Part shown: piece after piece, positions 1 through 7,043 of the stretch | Layout of the letters: each line of letters opens with the position of its first letter | Numbering within the stretch: position 1 is the first letter of the stretch | NCBI GenBank assembly: GCA_004195315.1 | Contig: SDWL01000092.1 | Coordinates: 1-7,685, forward strand | Source of the DNA: Lutibacter sp. | GTDB lineage: Bacteria; Bacteroidota; Bacteroidia; Flavobacteriales; Flavobacteriaceae | Direction of reading: 5' to 3' | Length of the DNA stretch: 7,685 bases | Notes under the pieces: model-generated | Told to the model about the DNA's origin: nothing | Databases searched by the model: none | Seen by the model: only the letters and a program-made list of their open reading frames with translations | Translations under genes and position numbers: made by a program

Positions 1-19
1 AGATGTGTATAAGAGACAG
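1..19. other. Tn5/Nextera mosaic-end adapter remnant (not genomic)
   Basis: The first 19 bases, AGATGTGTATAAGAGACAG, are identical to the Tn5 mosaic-end sequence used in Nextera transposase library adapters. Genomic sequence therefore begins at about position 20. The adapter puts a TAA (10-12) in the reading frame of the first gene, so that gene looks as if it had an upstream stop when it is in fact cut by the contig edge. No reverse-complement copy is seen at the other end of the window. Confidence 0.97.
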
Positions 20-924
20 ACATAAAAGAAGCTTCTTCATTAGATTTTATTGCTGAAAACACCTCTTTTTCACCTATAAATCCCCGAAATTTAAATGTTA
101 GTAAATTCTATAATTATAAAACAGTAAGTGCATATTTAAAACATGATTTACAACCAAATTTAGAAGCTAAACTTCAATTAAATTCTGGTGATTACAAACC
201 TTTATTTGAATATCAGTTTATATCTCCAATTAAAAATTTATCAGAGTATAAATTAACAACTGCAACTTTGGGTTTACAATACAATCCTAAAAGTGAATAT
301 ATGAATTCCCCAATAGGAAAATTAACTATTAGAAATGAATTCCCTCAATTTACGTTTCAACTTACCAAAAGTTTTGAAAATGTGTTGGAAAGTGATTTTG
401 ATTTTACACAAATAAACTTTAGGGTTTTACATAAAATTAAACGACTTAGAAAAGCAACAACTCACATTTTAGCAGAAGGAGGAATTGTTTTTGGCGATGC
501 TCCAATTTCACACCTTTACAATTCAACACCAAATTATACATTTAAAAACCCATGGAAAAAACGTGTAACACTTGCAGGTAAAAACAGCTTTGAGACCATG
601 GGATACAATGAGTTTATCTCAGATAAATTTATGGCAGTTCATTTAAAACACGAAATAACGTCATTTAAAATAACCACAAAATTTAAACCACAATTAACGT
701 TGGTTACTAGAGTAGCAATTGGAGATATTGAGAACTCATCTTACCAAAATGGTTTAGAATTTAAAAGCTTAAAAAAAGGTTATATAGAAAGTGGCTTAGA
801 ATTTAACAGTCTTTTTAAAGGATTTGGACTGAGTGCTTTTTATAGATATGGAGCATATAAAAATCCTGAATGGAGTGATAATTTAGCTTTAAAATTAACC
901 TACAAGTTAAGATTAGGATTTTAA
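20..924 (+). CDS. C-terminal part of outer-membrane barrel protein, DUF5686/carboxypeptidase-regulatory-like family (5' partial)
   Basis: The frame is open from the end of the adapter to the TAA at 922-924, giving 300 residues with no start in the window. A TTG at 268 is only an internal leucine codon, because coherent protein sequence continues upstream of it. The visible part is rich in alternating polar/hydrophobic beta-strand patterns and ends in phenylalanine, the usual last residue of outer-membrane beta-barrels. Segments such as GGIVFGDAP (local residues 153-161), NEFISDKFMAVHLKHE (196-211) and FGLSAFYRYG (268-277) resemble, from memory, the C-terminal barrel of Bacteroidota DUF5686 proteins. 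In that family an N-terminal carboxypeptidase-like regulatory domain precedes a BamA/surface-antigen-like barrel, with a total length of roughly 800 residues. If so, about the first 500 residues are missing. The molecular role of this family is not established. Alternatives are another Omp85-like or TonB-receptor-like barrel. The outer-membrane location is more secure than the family name. Confidence 0.7.
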
Positions 925-956
925 GAAGCTACATCTTAAAAGCTCAACTATTTTTA

Positions 957-964
957 TAACTTTG
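957..964 (+). promoter_or_regulatory. Bacteroidota-type -7 promoter box for the RND transporter gene
   Basis: TAACTTTG matches the Bacteroidota sigma-A -7 consensus TAnnTTTG exactly and lies 14 bp before the ATG at 979, implying a very short leader. No clear TTG -33 element sits 17-23 bp upstream, so the promoter is only half supported. Its position in the 54-bp gap suggests the transporter can be transcribed independently of the upstream gene, after which no terminator is visible. Confidence 0.6.
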
Positions 965-978
965 CAAAAAATATTTGA

Positions 979-3354
979 ATGAATTTTTGGACTCAGGTTT
1001 CTAGAGTAATATTGACTAGAAGATATACTATACTTATATTAATAGCAGCTTTTACATGCTTTTTGGCTTCACAAATGCAGTATATGCGTTTTTCTAATAC
1101 TGAGGCTAATTTATTACCGGAAAATCACAAAATTAATATTGAATATGACAAGTTTTTAGAGCTTTTTGGTGAAGAAGGTAATCTAATAATTTTAGCTGCA
1201 AGTGATTCAACAATTTTTACACCTAAAAAATTTAATGCTTGGAATAGCCTATCAAAACAATTAGATAGTATTTCTGAAGTAGATTTTACAATAGCTGTTG
1301 GAGATATTAAAAAATTAAAGAAAAACACAAAAGATCAGAGGTTTGATTTAGAACCACTTTATAATAAAATCCCTGAAACCATTGAGGACGTTTTAAAAAT
1401 AAAAACTGAACTTTTTGAAAATCTTCCTTTTTTCGATAATTTTTTATTCAATAAAAAGTCTGGGACTATTAGAACCGTAGTGTATTTAAAGAAGGAAATT
1501 GTAAATACAACTGCGCGTAAAGATTTTGTTTTAAATGTGTTAAATCCTACTATTGAACAGTTTGAAAAAGACCACAACATAAATATTAGAGTTTCTGGTA
1601 TGCCATACATACGCACCATGAATGCTAAAAATATTATTGATGAAATTGGTCTTTTTGTTAGTTTAGCTTTAGGTGTTACTGCATTGATTTTCTTTTTCTT
1701 CTTCCGTTCAATCAGAGCAACATTTATAACACTTTTAGTTGTGAGTATTGGTGTAATTTGGGCATTTGGAATAATAGGTTTGTTTAGATATGAAATAACC
1801 GTTTTAATGGCACTAATACCTCCTTTAATTATTGTTATTGGAGTACCAAACGCCATATTTTTAATAAATAAATACCAGCAAGAAATAAAAAAACACGGAA
1901 ATCAAGCAAAATCATTACAACGTGTTATTTCAAAAGTTGGAAATGCAACTTTAATGACCAATGTTACTACAGCATCGGGTTTTGCTACATTTATTTTTAC
2001 TAAAAGTCAACTTTTAAGAGAGTTTGGTACTATTGCTTCAATAAATATTTTAGGAATATTTATTTTGGCGTTATTTATAATACCAATTATGTATAGTTTT
2101 ATGCCTTTACCAAAGGAAAAACACTTAAAACATTTGGAACGAAAATGGATTGATGCCATAGTTAAATGGATGGAATCTATTGTTAGAAATCATAGAATTT
2201 CAGTATATATCGCAACAATTATTTTAATGATTGTAAGTATTAATGGAGTGTATATGATTAAAGTTTCTGGAAGTATTATTGAAGACATGCCTCAAGGAGA
2301 AGAATTCTTTAAAGATATTATCTTTTTTGAAGAGGAATTTGGTGGAATTATGCCTTTAGAAATTATTATTGATACAAAATCTGAAAAAGGTGTTATGAAA
2401 CTTTCTACACTTAAGCGTATGAATGAGCTTAATGAAACTATTGATGAAATACCCCAACTTTCTAAATCAATTTCAGTTTTAAATTTAGTTAAATATTCAA
2501 AACAAGCGTTTTATGGTGGAAATCCAAAATATTATCAACTTCCAACTAATCAAGAAAAAAATTGGATTTTATCATACACTAAAAACTCTACTTCTAACGA
2601 TAATTTAATGGATAATTTTGTTGATTCTACTGGTCAATATGCTCGTATTACAACATTTATGAAAGATATTGGAACCGATAAAATGGAACTTATTGAAGAA
2701 AGGTTACAACAAAAAATAGATAAAGAATTTCCTATAGAAGACTATAACGTAACTATGACTGGTAAAGCCTTAGTGTTTTTAAAAGGAACCAACTTTTTAA
2801 TTCACAACTTAATGATTTCGCTTTCTTTAGCCATTTTATTGATTGCTATTTTTATGGCTTTCCTATTTCGTTCATTCAGAATGATATTAATCTCATTAAT
2901 ACCAAATATTTTTCCACTGCTAATAACAGCAGGGTTAATGGGCTATTTAGGAATTCCTATAAAGCCTTCTACAATTTTAGTTTTTAGTATTGCTTTTGGA
3001 ATTTCGGTTGATGATACCATTCACTTTTTAGCAAAATACCGCCAAGAATTAAAAGCTAATAATTGGCGAATTAAACAATCTGTATATAATGCGTTGCGTG
3101 AAACTGGTGTAAGTATGTTTTATACTTCAATAGTTTTATTTTTCGGGTTTTTAGTATTCACAGTTTCTAGTTTTGGTGGTACCATAGCTTTAGGTGGCTT
3201 GGTTTCTGTTACATTATTACTTGCAATGGCATCTAATTTATTACTGCTACCTTCTTTATTACTTTCGTTAGAAAAAAGCATAGCAAACAAAGAAATTTTT
3301 AAAGAACCAACACTTGATATTTTGACTACTAAAGATGATAATATTGATAAATAA
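979..3354 (+). CDS. RND/MMPL-family inner-membrane transporter
   Basis: This 791-residue protein has the duplicated RND architecture. One membrane segment (about 17-36) is followed by a large extracytoplasmic loop (about 37-220) and a block of five segments (about 222-375). A second copy has a segment at about 407-428, a loop (about 429-610) and a five-segment block (about 611-765). Conserved signatures include TTASGFATFIFT (330-341), the matching SMFYTSIVLFFGF (712-724) and GISVDDTIHFLAKYRQE (674-690). The last carries the Asp pair D678-D679 in the membrane segment where RND proteins place their proton-relay acids. The equivalent place in the first half reads GVPNAIFLINKY (288-299) and has no acidic residue. 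The family uses the proton-motive force to export lipids, hydrophobic molecules or drugs; the substrate cannot be told from sequence. No membrane-fusion protein or TolC partner is adjacent, which fits the MMPL/HpnN-like branch better than tripartite AcrB-type pumps. The ATG at 979 is supported by the -7 box just upstream and by the normal N-terminal membrane segment. Confidence 0.9.
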   Translation: MNFWTQVSRVILTRRYTILILIAAFTCFLASQMQYMRFSNTEANLLPENHKINIEYDKFLELFGEEGNLIILAASDSTIFTPKKFNAWNSLSKQLDSISEVDFTIAVGDIKKLKKNTKDQRFDLEPLYNKIPETIEDVLKIKTELFENLPFFDNFLFNKKSGTIRTVVYLKKEIVNTTARKDFVLNVLNPTIEQFEKDHNINIRVSGMPYIRTMNAKNIIDEIGLFVSLALGVTALIFFFFFRSIRATFITLLVVSIGVIWAFGIIGLFRYEITVLMALIPPLIIVIGVPNAIFLINKYQQEIKKHGNQAKSLQRVISKVGNATLMTNVTTASGFATFIFTKSQLLREFGTIASINILGIFILALFIIPIMYSFMPLPKEKHLKHLERKWIDAIVKWMESIVRNHRISVYIATIILMIVSINGVYMIKVSGSIIEDMPQGEEFFKDIIFFEEEFGGIMPLEIIIDTKSEKGVMKLSTLKRMNELNETIDEIPQLSKSISVLNLVKYSKQAFYGGNPKYYQLPTNQEKNWILSYTKNSTSNDNLMDNFVDSTGQYARITTFMKDIGTDKMELIEERLQQKIDKEFPIEDYNVTMTGKALVFLKGTNFLIHNLMISLSLAILLIAIFMAFLFRSFRMILISLIPNIFPLLITAGLMGYLGIPIKPSTILVFSIAFGISVDDTIHFLAKYRQELKANNWRIKQSVYNALRETGVSMFYTSIVLFFGFLVFTVSSFGGTIALGGLVSVTLLLAMASNLLLLPSLLLSLEKSIANKEIFKEPTLDILTTKDDNIDK

Positions 3355-3383
3355 AAGTTAACTTTTTAAACTATTTCAATCTT

Positions 3384-3410
3384 AATTATCAATTGTCAAT
3401 TATCAATTGT
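3384..3410. repeat. 14-bp-period tandem repeat in the asnS upstream region
   Basis: AATTATCAATTGT occurs at 3384-3396 and again at 3398-3410, separated by one C, so the period is 14 bp and the 13 shared bases are identical. Each copy contains the palindrome CAATTG. The repeat fills most of the non-coding gap between the transporter and asnS, and the first copy supplies the likely -33 TTG of the asnS promoter. Its function is unknown; it could be an intergenic mini-repeat or an operator. Confidence 0.85.
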
Positions 3411-3423
3411 TCATGTATCTTTG
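3393..3423 (+). promoter_or_regulatory. asnS promoter (TTG -33 / TAnnTTTG -7)
   Basis: TATCTTTG at 3416-3423 is an exact match to the Bacteroidota -7 consensus TAnnTTTG. A TTG at 3393-3395 lies 20 bp upstream, within the usual 17-23 bp spacing for the -33 element. The -7 box ends 20 bp before the asnS ATG, implying a short leader. The second copy of the 14-bp-period repeat falls in the spacer between the two boxes. Confidence 0.75.
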
Positions 3424-3443
3424 CAACTCTTAAAATTTAAAAA

Positions 3444-4877
3444 ATGAAAAGAACTAATGTAGCTGAACTTTTAAGTTCAGATAAATTTTTACAAGAAGTA
3501 ACTTTAAAAGGTTGGGTTAGAACATTTAGAGCAAACCGTTTTATTGCTTTAAATGATGGTTCAACTATAAATAATATTCAATGTGTTGTAGATTTTGAAA
3601 ACACAGATGAAAGTATTTTAAAACGCATTACAACAGGTGCTGCAGTTTCAGTCAAAGGAACATTAATTGAAAGCCAAGGAAAAGGGCAAAATGTTGAACT
3701 TAAAGTTTCTGAAATAGAAATTTTAGGAGATTGTAACCCTGAAGAATATCCTATACAACCAAAAAAACATAGTTTTGAGTTTTTACGTGAAAACGCTCAC
3801 TTACGTATAAGAACAAATACATTTAGTGCAGTAATGCGTTTACGTTCTGCATTGTCATTTGCCGTTCATAAATATTTTATTGAGAAAGGGTTTTATAATT
3901 TTCATGCACCAATAATTACAGGTTCTGATGCTGAAGGTGCAGGTGAAATGTTTAACGTTACAACCCTTGATGCTGAAAAACTTCCTAAAACTGAAGACGG
4001 AAGTATTGATCGTTCTAAAGAATTCTTCGGAAAAACAACAAGCCTAACAGTTTCAGGGCAATTAGAAGCTGAAACCTATGCAATGGCTTTAGGTAAAGTG
4101 TACACTTTTGGCCCAACTTTTAGAGCTGAAAATTCAAATACTACACGTCACTTATCTGAATTTTGGATGATTGAACCAGAAGTTGCCTTTAATAATTTAG
4201 ATGACAATATGGATTTAGCTGAAGATTTTATTAAATCGGTTATTTCTTATGTTTTAGTTAATTGTAAAGACGATTTGGCCTTTTTAGATACTAGATTAAC
4301 TGATGAAGATAAATCTAAACCCGCTATTGAACGTAATGAAATGACTTTGTTAGAAAAGTTGAATTTTGTTGTTGAAAATAACTTTAAACGTGTTAGTTAT
4401 ACTGAAGCAATTGATATTTTAAGGAATTGTAAGCCTAACAAAAAGAAAAAATTTCAATACCCCATTAACGAATGGGGAGCAGATCTTCAAAGTGAACACG
4501 AACGTTTTTTAGTTGAAAAACATTTTAAATGTCCAGTTATTTTATTTGATTATCCGGCCAGTATTAAAGCATTTTATATGCGTTTAAATGATGATGGTAA
4601 AACGGTAAGAGCTATGGATGTTTTATTCCCTGGAATTGGTGAAATAGTTGGTGGAAGTCAACGTGAAGAACGTTTAGATGTTTTAAAACAAAAAATTACA
4701 GCATTAAATATTGACGAAGATGAATTATGGTGGTATTTAGATACTCGTAAATTTGGAACGGCTGTACATAGTGGTTTTGGACTAGGTTTTGAACGTTTAG
4801 TTCAATTTACAACGGGTATGGGAAATATACGAGACGTAATTCCTTATCCACGTACACCACAAAACGCTGAATTTTAA
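3444..4877 (+). CDS. asnS: asparaginyl-tRNA synthetase (AsnRS)
   Basis: A cytoplasmic class IIb aminoacyl-tRNA synthetase that activates asparagine with ATP and charges tRNA-Asn. The 477 residues are close to full length for bacterial AsnRS. The N-terminal OB-fold that binds the anticodon spans about 18-97, beginning at LKGWVRTFRANRFIALNDGS. The catalytic domain follows. Motif 2 is FRAEN with RHLSEFWMIEPE (226-246), where R227 is expected to contact ATP. Motif 3 is GFGLGFERL (444-452), with the ATP-binding R451. The insert between about 173 and 200 and the C-terminal ending IPYPRTPQNAEF are typical of AsnRS rather than AspRS. The ATG follows a consensus promoter, and a strong hairpin terminator lies 13 bp after the stop, so asnS is probably a single-gene transcription unit. 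No residue expected to be essential appears to be missing. Confidence 0.98.
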   Translation: MKRTNVAELLSSDKFLQEVTLKGWVRTFRANRFIALNDGSTINNIQCVVDFENTDESILKRITTGAAVSVKGTLIESQGKGQNVELKVSEIEILGDCNPEEYPIQPKKHSFEFLRENAHLRIRTNTFSAVMRLRSALSFAVHKYFIEKGFYNFHAPIITGSDAEGAGEMFNVTTLDAEKLPKTEDGSIDRSKEFFGKTTSLTVSGQLEAETYAMALGKVYTFGPTFRAENSNTTRHLSEFWMIEPEVAFNNLDDNMDLAEDFIKSVISYVLVNCKDDLAFLDTRLTDEDKSKPAIERNEMTLLEKLNFVVENNFKRVSYTEAIDILRNCKPNKKKKFQYPINEWGADLQSEHERFLVEKHFKCPVILFDYPASIKAFYMRLNDDGKTVRAMDVLFPGIGEIVGGSQREERLDVLKQKITALNIDEDELWWYLDTRKFGTAVHSGFGLGFERLVQFTTGMGNIRDVIPYPRTPQNAEF

Positions 4878-4890
4878 TTCACAAATTTCG

Positions 4891-4925
4891 AAAACTTAGT
4901 ATAACATATACTAAGTTTTTTGTAT
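4891..4925 (+). terminator. Rho-independent terminator after asnS
   Basis: AAAACTTAGTATA (4891-4903) and TATACTAAGTTTT (4907-4919) form a perfect 13-bp stem with a 3-nt ACA loop, followed directly by more T residues (T-run 4916-4921, then TGTATTTTT). The stem is AT-rich but long, and the A-run at its 5' foot would give a U-tract on the other strand too, so it could act in both directions. It separates asnS from rpoN. Confidence 0.85.
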
Positions 4926-4955
4926 TTTTAACCAAAGTCATATTTAATCTAATCA

Positions 4956-6410
4956 ATGCTTAAACAAAGTTTAAACTTTAAATTATTACAAAAATTATCT
5001 CCTCAACAAATACAGTTGATGAAAATGATTCAGTTACCTACACAAGAATTTGAACAACGTTTAAAGCAAGAATTGGAAGAAAATCCTGCATTAGAAAGTG
5101 GAAATGATAATGATGATGATGAGTATAACGAAGCAGAAGATGAATATGATGAAACTGGAAATGAAAATATTGACACTGATGATATAAATATTGATGAATA
5201 TTTAAGTGACGATGAAATTCCTAATTACAAAACACAGGCAAACAACTATTCTGCCGATGATGAGGATAAACATATACCTTACGCTTCTGGCACTTCATTT
5301 ACACAACATTTAACAACTCAAATAAACACTTATAGCCTTACTGAAGAAGAAGAAATAATTACAGATTTTTTAGTTGGAAGTATTGATGACAGTGGATATA
5401 TCAGAAGAGATTTAGTTGATATTTTAGACGATTTAGCTTTTACTCAAAATATTTTTACCACTGAAGAAGAATTAGAAAGACTTCTTAAATTAGTGCAGCA
5501 ATTAGACCCAGCGGGTGTTGGTGCACGTAATTTAAAAGAATGTTTATTAATTCAATTAAAACGTAAAAAAGAGAAACCTAGCAGAACACTTGCTATTAAC
5601 ATTTTAGAACAATCTTTTGATCATTTTGTTAAAAAACATTATGATAAGTTATTGCAAAAATTTCACGTTTCAGAAGATGAATTAAAAGAAGGAATTCAGC
5701 AAATTGAAAAATTAAATCCAAAACCTGGTGGTTCATTTGTAGGAAGCAATAAAATTGCTGAACAAATTGTTCCAGATTTTACAGTTAGAATTATTGAAGG
5801 AGAGTTAGAACTTACTTTAAACTCAAGAAATGCTCCTGAGCTTCATATTTCAAATGAATACAACAATTTATTAAAAGGATATAAAGACACTACAGATAAA
5901 TCAAAATCACAAAAAGAAGCGGTACAGTTTATCAAACAAAAACTAGATGCTGCAAAATGGTTTATTGATGCTATAAAACAGCGCCAACAAACATTATTTT
6001 TAAATATGAATGCTATTATTCAACATCAAAAAGAATATTTTTTAACTGGTGATGAGCGAAAATTAAAACCAATGATATTAAAAGACATTGCTGATGTAAT
6101 TAATATGGATGTTTCTACCGTTTCACGAGTTGCAAATAGCAAATATGTATCTACACCTTATGGTACAAAGTTAATAAAGGTATTCTTCTCTGAATCAATG
6201 AAAAATGACCAAGGAGAAGATGTATCAACAAGAGAAATAAAAAATATATTAGAAACTGTCATAAATGAAGAAGAAAAAAAGAAACCCTTAACTGACGACA
6301 AGTTAGCAATTATTCTAAAAGAAAAAGGCTATCCTATAGCTAGAAGAACTATTGCAAAATATAGAGAACAACTTGATATTCCTGTGGCTAGATTAAGAAA
6401 AGAAATGTAG
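4956..6410 (+). CDS. rpoN: RNA polymerase sigma-54 factor
   Basis: Sigma-54 directs core RNA polymerase to -24/-12 promoters and needs an AAA+ enhancer-binding activator to open DNA. All regions of the family are present in 484 residues. Region I (about 1-48) is the Gln/Leu-rich activator-responsive segment LNFKLLQKLSPQQIQLMKMIQLP and onward. Region II (about 49-108) is an acidic linker, with 24 Asp/Glu and only two Lys at 49-105. The core-binding domain spans about 110-290 and includes QQLDPAGVGARNLKECL (181-197). The helix-turn-helix region includes LKDIADVINMDVSTVSRVAN (375-394). The RpoN box ARRTIAKYRE (462-471) closely matches the family consensus ARRTVAKYRE and contacts the -24 element. 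The ATG is immediately followed by the conserved region I. No consensus TAnnTTTG box is visible in the 36 bp after the upstream terminator. A membrane-protein gene follows after 24 bp, probably in the same transcript. No activator gene lies in the window. Confidence 0.98.
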   Translation: MLKQSLNFKLLQKLSPQQIQLMKMIQLPTQEFEQRLKQELEENPALESGNDNDDDEYNEAEDEYDETGNENIDTDDINIDEYLSDDEIPNYKTQANNYSADDEDKHIPYASGTSFTQHLTTQINTYSLTEEEEIITDFLVGSIDDSGYIRRDLVDILDDLAFTQNIFTTEEELERLLKLVQQLDPAGVGARNLKECLLIQLKRKKEKPSRTLAINILEQSFDHFVKKHYDKLLQKFHVSEDELKEGIQQIEKLNPKPGGSFVGSNKIAEQIVPDFTVRIIEGELELTLNSRNAPELHISNEYNNLLKGYKDTTDKSKSQKEAVQFIKQKLDAAKWFIDAIKQRQQTLFLNMNAIIQHQKEYFLTGDERKLKPMILKDIADVINMDVSTVSRVANSKYVSTPYGTKLIKVFFSESMKNDQGEDVSTREIKNILETVINEEEKKKPLTDDKLAIILKEKGYPIARRTIAKYREQLDIPVARLRKEM

Positions 6411-6434
6411 TAAAAGTCCTTATTAAAATTATCA

Positions 6435-7043
6435 ATGAAATTTTTTAAATTTATATCCTACTTTTTTCACCCCATAAATTTCCCAATCATTGGCTCAATT
6501 TTGTATTTTCTCATGGTTCCTGAATACATATTTAAACCTCAAGAACACCTATTTATAACCGTAATATTAATTGGAACTTATGTTTTCCCTCTATTTCTTT
6601 TAATTCTACTAAAACGGTTTAAAATGATTGATAGCTATCATATGGTAACTATTGAAGAACGTAAATTTCCAACTTTGCTATTTATTTCTATTTGTTATAT
6701 TCTAGGTAATTGGCTCTTTAAATCTACAGTTGTAGATATTTTATCGCTATTTTATTTTGGGTATGGCTTGGTATTAATTTTTACGTATGCATTTTTATAT
6801 TTTAAAATTAAAATAAGTTTACATACATCTGCAATTGGAGGCTTACTAGGGTTTCTGATTTATTTTAGTTATCATTATAAAATAAATTTAATCTTATTAT
6901 TATCAATATTCTTTTTACTTAGTGGTTTAATTTCAACTTCAAGATTAAAATTGCAAGCACATACTATACGTGAAGTGTTTTTAGGTTATATAATTGGAAT
7001 ACTTTCTCAGTTTATAGTTTATGGTATATACTACATTATATAG
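6435..7043 (+). CDS. PAP2-like polytopic membrane protein, divergent
   Basis: A 202-residue, very hydrophobic protein with about six membrane segments (roughly 15-28, 39-60, 80-94, 99-123, 132-147, 150-167 and 181-201). Three spaced motifs look like a decayed PAP2 (type 2 phosphatidic acid phosphatase) signature. EERKFP (74-79) sits where KX6RP is expected. SLHTSA (128-133) resembles PSGH. SRLKLQAHTIRE (169-180) fits SRX5HX3D with E180 in place of Asp. H130 and H176 would be the catalytic histidines; the lysine of the first motif is absent (H69 stands there). PAP2 enzymes remove phosphate from lipid phosphates such as undecaprenyl pyrophosphate or phosphatidylglycerol phosphate, but activity is uncertain here. 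The start lies 24 bp after rpoN without an intervening terminator, so cotranscription is likely. The stop overlaps the end of the opposing gene. The membrane location is firm; the family call is inference. Confidence 0.65.
   Translation: MKFFKFISYFFHPINFPIIGSILYFLMVPEYIFKPQEHLFITVILIGTYVFPLFLLILLKRFKMIDSYHMVTIEERKFPTLLFISICYILGNWLFKSTVVDILSLFYFGYGLVLIFTYAFLYFKIKISLHTSAIGGLLGFLIYFSYHYKINLILLLSIFFLLSGLISTSRLKLQAHTIREVFLGYIIGILSQFIVYGIYYII

Noticed and set aside
26..37. 12-bp palindrome AAGAAGCTTCTT near the contig start
   Set aside because: It falls in coding sequence (Lys-Glu-Ala-Ser-Ser region) with no nearby structure or repeat partner.
1064..1078. GG-N10-GC sigma-54 spacing (TGGCTTCACAAATGC) early in the transporter gene
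   Set aside because: It matches only the minimal GG/GC spacing, is within coding sequence, and has no gene start downstream.
1125..1856. Two minus-strand ORFs (1125-1328 and 1359-1856)
   Set aside because: They lie entirely inside the well-supported transporter gene and encode low-complexity, Lys/Ile/Ser-rich antisense shadows with no recognisable domain.
3353..3366. Perfect palindrome AAAAGTTAACTTTT at the end of the transporter gene as a terminator
   Set aside because: As a hairpin it leaves about a 5-bp AT-rich stem with a 4-nt loop, too weak to call a terminator. It could also be chance in AT-rich DNA.
5104..5121. GAT-rich microsatellite-like run in rpoN
   Set aside because: It encodes the acidic region II linker normal for sigma-54. 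The repetition follows from Asp/Asn codons and is imperfect.
5288..5303. Sigma-54-like promoter TGGCAC-N5-TTACA inside rpoN, suggesting autoregulation
   Set aside because: The -24 half is perfect but the near-invariant G of the -12 GC is replaced by A, and the site lies inside the rpoN coding region. It is best explained by chance.
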